From: Desulfobacterales bacterium
GTDB taxonomy: Bacteria; Desulfobacterota; Desulfobacteria; Desulfobacterales; JALSRD01
Direction of reading: 5' to 3'
DNA length: 64,000 nt
NCBI GenBank assembly: GCA_026984935.1
Contig: JALSRD010000035.1
Location: forward strand, 96,000 to 159,999
Shown: positions 61,287-64,000 of the stretch, piece by piece
Position numbering within the stretch: position 1 is the stretch's first letter
Layout: each line of letters opens with the position of its first letter
Position numbers and translations under genes: made by a program
Notes under the pieces: model-generated
What the model saw: the letters and a program-made list of their open reading frames with translations, nothing else
What the model was told of the DNA's origin: nothing
Databases searched by the model: none

Positions 61287-62459
61287 CTAAATTACTTTCT
61301 CTTCCCTGAATTTGGCAATCTCTTTCTCATCGAAGCCTGTTTCGATCAGAATTTCACGGGTGTGCTGGCCCAGCTGCGGTGACGGCCGCCGGAGCCTTGC
61401 AGGGTTTTTGGTCATTTTGACGGCAAATCCCGGCATCTTGACCTTTTCCGTCGGTTGCTCGGATATCAGGAGCATTTCCTGATGCCGCACCTGGGGGTCG
61501 TCGAAAACTTCTTTCAGGTTGTTGATGGGGCCGCAGGGGACGCCCTCGCGGTTGAGCACCTCAATCCAGTAGGCCCGGGTATGTCGGCCGATGCGCCCCT
61601 GCACGATGCGGTTGATGGCCGCCCGGTTGCGGCAGCGCCTCTCATTGGTGGCAAAGCGCGGCTCTTTCATCACTTCCCCTATTTGGAGCACACGGCACAG
61701 ATTCCGCCATGTTTTTTCAGTAGAGGGTGCAATCGCCAGCGGACCGTCAGCCGCATGGTAAACCCCGTAAGGCGCGACGACCATGTGGTCGTTGCCGGTC
61801 CGCGGCGGCAACTGACCGGTAGCGAAAAAAGCGCCCGATGCGAAGGTAAACATGCTGATCAGGCTATCCACCATGGCCACATGGACCTCTTCGCCGCGGC
61901 CGCTGATCTCCCGGTTGCGCAGGGCCGCCAGGATACCGAAGGCAGCGTAAAGGCCGGCAATGGTATCCGATATGGGAATCCCTGCACGCAACGGCTCCAT
62001 GTCTGCACTGCCGTTTAAGCTCATAAAGCCGGATACCGCCTGGGCGATGAAATCGAAAGCCGGTCGGCGGCAGTAGGGCCCGGTCTTGCCGAAACCCGAA
62101 ACCGCCGCGTAAATCAGACGCGGGTTGATTTCGGCAAGCTTCGCGTAGCCCAGCCCCAGGCGCTCCATGACCCCCGGCCGGAAGTTTTCCACCAGAATGT
62201 CCACAGACTTGACCACGCGCCGGATGATGCTCTTGCCGCCCCTGGATTTCAGGTTGACGGTGATGCTGCGCTTGTTGCGGTTCAAATTGACGAAGTAGGG
62301 ATTTTCCCCTTCAGCCACGATGCCGGTCACCCGGGAAGGGTCGCCGTCAAGTGACTCCACCTTGATCACATCGGCACCGAAGTCGGCCAGCAGCATACTG
62401 CAAAACGGCCCGGAAACCACGCGCGTCATGTCCAGCACCTTTATTCCGGAAAGGGGCAT
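61287..62459 (-). CDS. Class III (CaiB/BaiF) CoA-transferase
   Basis: 390-aa enzyme that moves CoA between carboxylic acids through an aspartyl-CoA anhydride. I use the ATG at 62459, which sits behind GAGG; a GTG two codons upstream is possible. Family blocks are PLSGIKVLDMTRVVSGPFCSMLLADFGADVIKVE, NLNRNKRSITVNLKS and VENFRPGVMERLGLGY. The catalytic aspartate is D165 in PISDTIAGLYAAFGILAAL. It lies between a TRAP binding protein and an HMG-CoA-lyase-like enzyme, so it probably activates the imported acid. Confidence 0.93.
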   Translation of the reverse strand: MPLSGIKVLDMTRVVSGPFCSMLLADFGADVIKVESLDGDPSRVTGIVAEGENPYFVNLNRNKRSITVNLKSRGGKSIIRRVVKSVDILVENFRPGVMERLGLGYAKLAEINPRLIYAAVSGFGKTGPYCRRPAFDFIAQAVSGFMSLNGSADMEPLRAGIPISDTIAGLYAAFGILAALRNREISGRGEEVHVAMVDSLISMFTFASGAFFATGQLPPRTGNDHMVVAPYGVYHAADGPLAIAPSTEKTWRNLCRVLQIGEVMKEPRFATNERRCRNRAAINRIVQGRIGRHTRAYWIEVLNREGVPCGPINNLKEVFDDPQVRHQEMLLISEQPTEKVKMPGFAVKMTKNPARLRRPSPQLGQHTREILIETGFDEKEIAKFREEKVI

Positions 62460-62489
62460 TACCACCTCGTTGTTTGGGGTTTTCAGATA

Positions 62490-63437
62490 TCAATCGCCGT
62501 CATGGTGTCCACCCACCCCGCAAATGCGGGCCGCCAGGCGCGGATCACGCGGGCCGCTCTTCATGACCTGTCCCGGAAGGGTGAACCCCAGAATCTCCTC
62601 CAGCCGGCGGGCGGCGGCGATAAGCTTTTCCAGGTCCACGCCCGTGTCTATACCCATCTCTGACAGCATGAAAACCACGTCGGCGGTGGCCAGGTTGCCG
62701 GCTGCCCGGGGCACGTAGGGGCAGCCGCCGATGCCCCCCAGGGACGTGTCGAAACAGTCGGCCCCGGCCTGCAGCGCGGCCAGCAGGTTGGCCATGGCGA
62801 TACCCCGGTTGTTGTGAAAATGCAGAATCAGACGTGTATCCGGAAAATGTTCCCGAAAGGTGCTCACGCGCTTCTCCACGCGTATGGGGTCGGCCATCCC
62901 GGTGGTGTCCGCCAGGATCACCGACTTGGCGCCGCGGCGCACATACTGCTCCACGATGGCGAAAACATCCGCCTCGGGCACGTCCCCCTGAAAGGGGCAG
63001 CCGAAGGAGACGGCCACCGACCCGATGACGCGCACCCCTGCGGCCAGAGCGGTTTCGAAAACGTTGTCCAGCCCGGCTATGGATTCGTCGATGCTGCGCC
63101 GGATGTTCTCCCGGTTATGGGCCTCGCTGGCGGAAATCACCACGACGATCTCGTCGGTGCCGGCGGCCACGGCATCCTGTGCTCCGCGCAGGTTGGGCAC
63201 CAGCGCGGTGTAAACGGCCTTGTCCCTGGGCACGCCGGCCATCACCGCGGCGGCATCCCGCAATTGGGGCACGGCCCTGGGGCTTACAAAGGATGTGGCC
63301 TCCACTTGGCGGATGCCGGCGGCCACCAGAGCGGCGATGATTTCCAGTTTCTGTGCCGTGGGCACGAAGCGCTCCAGGGACTGCAACCCGTCCCGCAGCG
63401 CCACCTCCCGCAGCATCACTTTCTCCGGCAGTTTCAT
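62490..63437 (-). CDS. Hydroxymethylglutaryl-CoA lyase-like enzyme
   Basis: 315-aa TIM-barrel enzyme of the HMGL/DRE family. The ATG at 63437 is preceded by AAAGGA; the frame upstream is open but not family-like. LREVALRDGLQSLE is the metal-site motif, then VEATSFVSPRAVPQL, GSVAVSFGCPFQGDVP and LHFHNNRGIAMANLLAAL. The catalytic cysteine lies in GGIGGCPYVPRAAGN, a strong HMG-CoA-lyase signature. It would cleave a 3-hydroxy-3-methyl-dicarboxyl-CoA to acetyl-CoA and a keto acid. Homologous lyases act on related acids, so the substrate is open. Confidence 0.91.
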   Translation of the reverse strand: MKLPEKVMLREVALRDGLQSLERFVPTAQKLEIIAALVAAGIRQVEATSFVSPRAVPQLRDAAAVMAGVPRDKAVYTALVPNLRGAQDAVAAGTDEIVVVISASEAHNRENIRRSIDESIAGLDNVFETALAAGVRVIGSVAVSFGCPFQGDVPEADVFAIVEQYVRRGAKSVILADTTGMADPIRVEKRVSTFREHFPDTRLILHFHNNRGIAMANLLAALQAGADCFDTSLGGIGGCPYVPRAAGNLATADVVFMLSEMGIDTGVDLEKLIAAARRLEEILGFTLPGQVMKSGPRDPRLAARICGVGGHHDGD

Positions 63438-63480
63438 AGCTGTCCTTTTGACCTGCATGTATGCGGTACGCCAATGTTCA

Positions 63481-64000
63481 TCATGCCACCGTGACGGATT
63501 CCGGTCGCATCCTGGTGAAGCACCACAGGCCTGCCCCCGCCGCGACACCGGCCGCCGTCAGGGGCGGTGACGGCAGCAGGATCAGGATTCCGGCTGCCGC
63601 CAGCAGCAATCGCTGGCCCATAACCAGGCGCCGGTTGAAATACCCCATGAAGCCCGCCGACAGCAGGGTCAGGGCCGCGGCCGCGCGCGCCACGCCCAGC
63701 ACCACCTGCCACCAGGAGCCGATAAGCACCAGACCCGGGTAGTAAGCGAACAAAAACGGCAGCAGGAAGGCCGCGAAACTCAGCTTCAACCCGAAGCGGG
63801 CCGTCTCCACCCAGCTGGCTTCGGCCATGCCGGCGGCAATGAAAATGGCGCCGCACACCGGCGGCGTCACGGCCGACAGAATGGCCATGTAAAAAACAAA
63901 CAGGTGCGCCGCCATGGGCGGCACCCCCAGTTCGATGAGCACCGGTCCGCCCACCACCACGGCCACGATGTAGGCGGCCGTGGTGGGCACTTCCATGCCC
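63481..64000 (-). CDS. TRAP transporter fused permease (C-terminal fragment)
   Basis: The last 170 or so residues of a gene that begins beyond the window. PTTAAYIVAVVVGGPVLIELGVPPMAAHLFVFYMAILSAVTPPVCGAIFIAAGMA is the C-terminal region of the fused DctQM TRAP permeases (TAXI type). Further hydrophobic segments follow, ending FTRMRPESVTVA. It is upstream of the lyase on the same strand (43-base gap) and may be a third transporter in this operon. A TAXI binding protein would be expected next to it outside the window. Confidence 0.85.
   Translation of the reverse strand, partial: GMEVPTTAAYIVAVVVGGPVLIELGVPPMAAHLFVFYMAILSAVTPPVCGAIFIAAGMAEASWVETARFGLKLSFAAFLLPFLFAYYPGLVLIGSWWQVVLGVARAAAALTLLSAGFMGYFNRRLVMGQRLLLAAAGILILLPSPPLTAAGVAAGAGLWCFTRMRPESVTVA

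Overview
This is a GC-rich bacterial chromosomal segment with dense, mostly operonic coding on both strands. It encodes a complete Gram-negative envelope programme (heptosyltransferases, Kdo transferase, O-antigen ligase, a beta-barrel protein), an HdrC/HdrB pair, NifU/NifS iron-sulfur assembly, and several TRAP transporters. That mix fits an anaerobic, sulfate-reducer-like member of the Desulfobacterota (former Deltaproteobacteria). The assignment is inferred from gene content, not from a marker gene. I saw no rRNA, tRNA, CRISPR array, transposase or prophage.

Layout. 0-4.3 kb: a peptide/nickel-type ABC importer (binding-protein tail, two permeases, two ATPases). 4.3-9.4 kb: a minus-strand run of membrane and housekeeping genes (DUF4126, YihY-like, DUF374 acyltransferase, threonine aldolase, rRNA methyltransferase). 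9.6-14 kb: an SLC13/ArsB-type permease, a cupin-HdrC-HdrB operon, an ACT protein and a transglutaminase-like protein. 14.2-16.5 kb: a HEAT-repeat protein. 16.5-25.2 kb: a divergent LPS core locus, with waaA-waaF-waaC-ACT on the minus strand and kdnA-kdnB-kdsB-waaL on the plus strand. This predicts the unusual sugar 8-amino-Kdo. 25.2-30.7 kb: panB, panE, a TRAP transporter and an XRE-cupin regulator. 30.9-35 kb: an outer-membrane protein, a Memo-like protein, and nifU-nifS. 35-39.6 kb: two GT-C glycosyltransferases, an LpxB-N-like protein and a GT2 polyprenyl-phosphate transferase. 40.6-42.8 kb: a two-component system.

43-50 kb holds the most striking unit. It is a tight six-gene minus-strand operon: PAP2 phosphatase, membrane metallophosphoesterase, MGDG-synthase-like GT28, DedA-like protein, GT4, and a DedA-PAP2-LssY fusion. 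It is preceded by a sequence that reproduces a PhoB-dependent promoter: two 7-base half-sites 4 bases apart, then a -10 box exactly 10 bases downstream. I read this as a phosphate-starvation-induced glycolipid (phospholipid-replacement) system. A second two-component system lies just upstream.

52-64 kb: a VanZ / MBL-fold pair, panC, a secreted DUF4139 protein, a GntR regulator, and a catabolic operon (HMG-CoA-lyase-like enzyme, class III CoA-transferase, DctPQM) that continues into a fused TRAP permease cut by the window end. Function names rest on motif recognition from memory. No database search was run.
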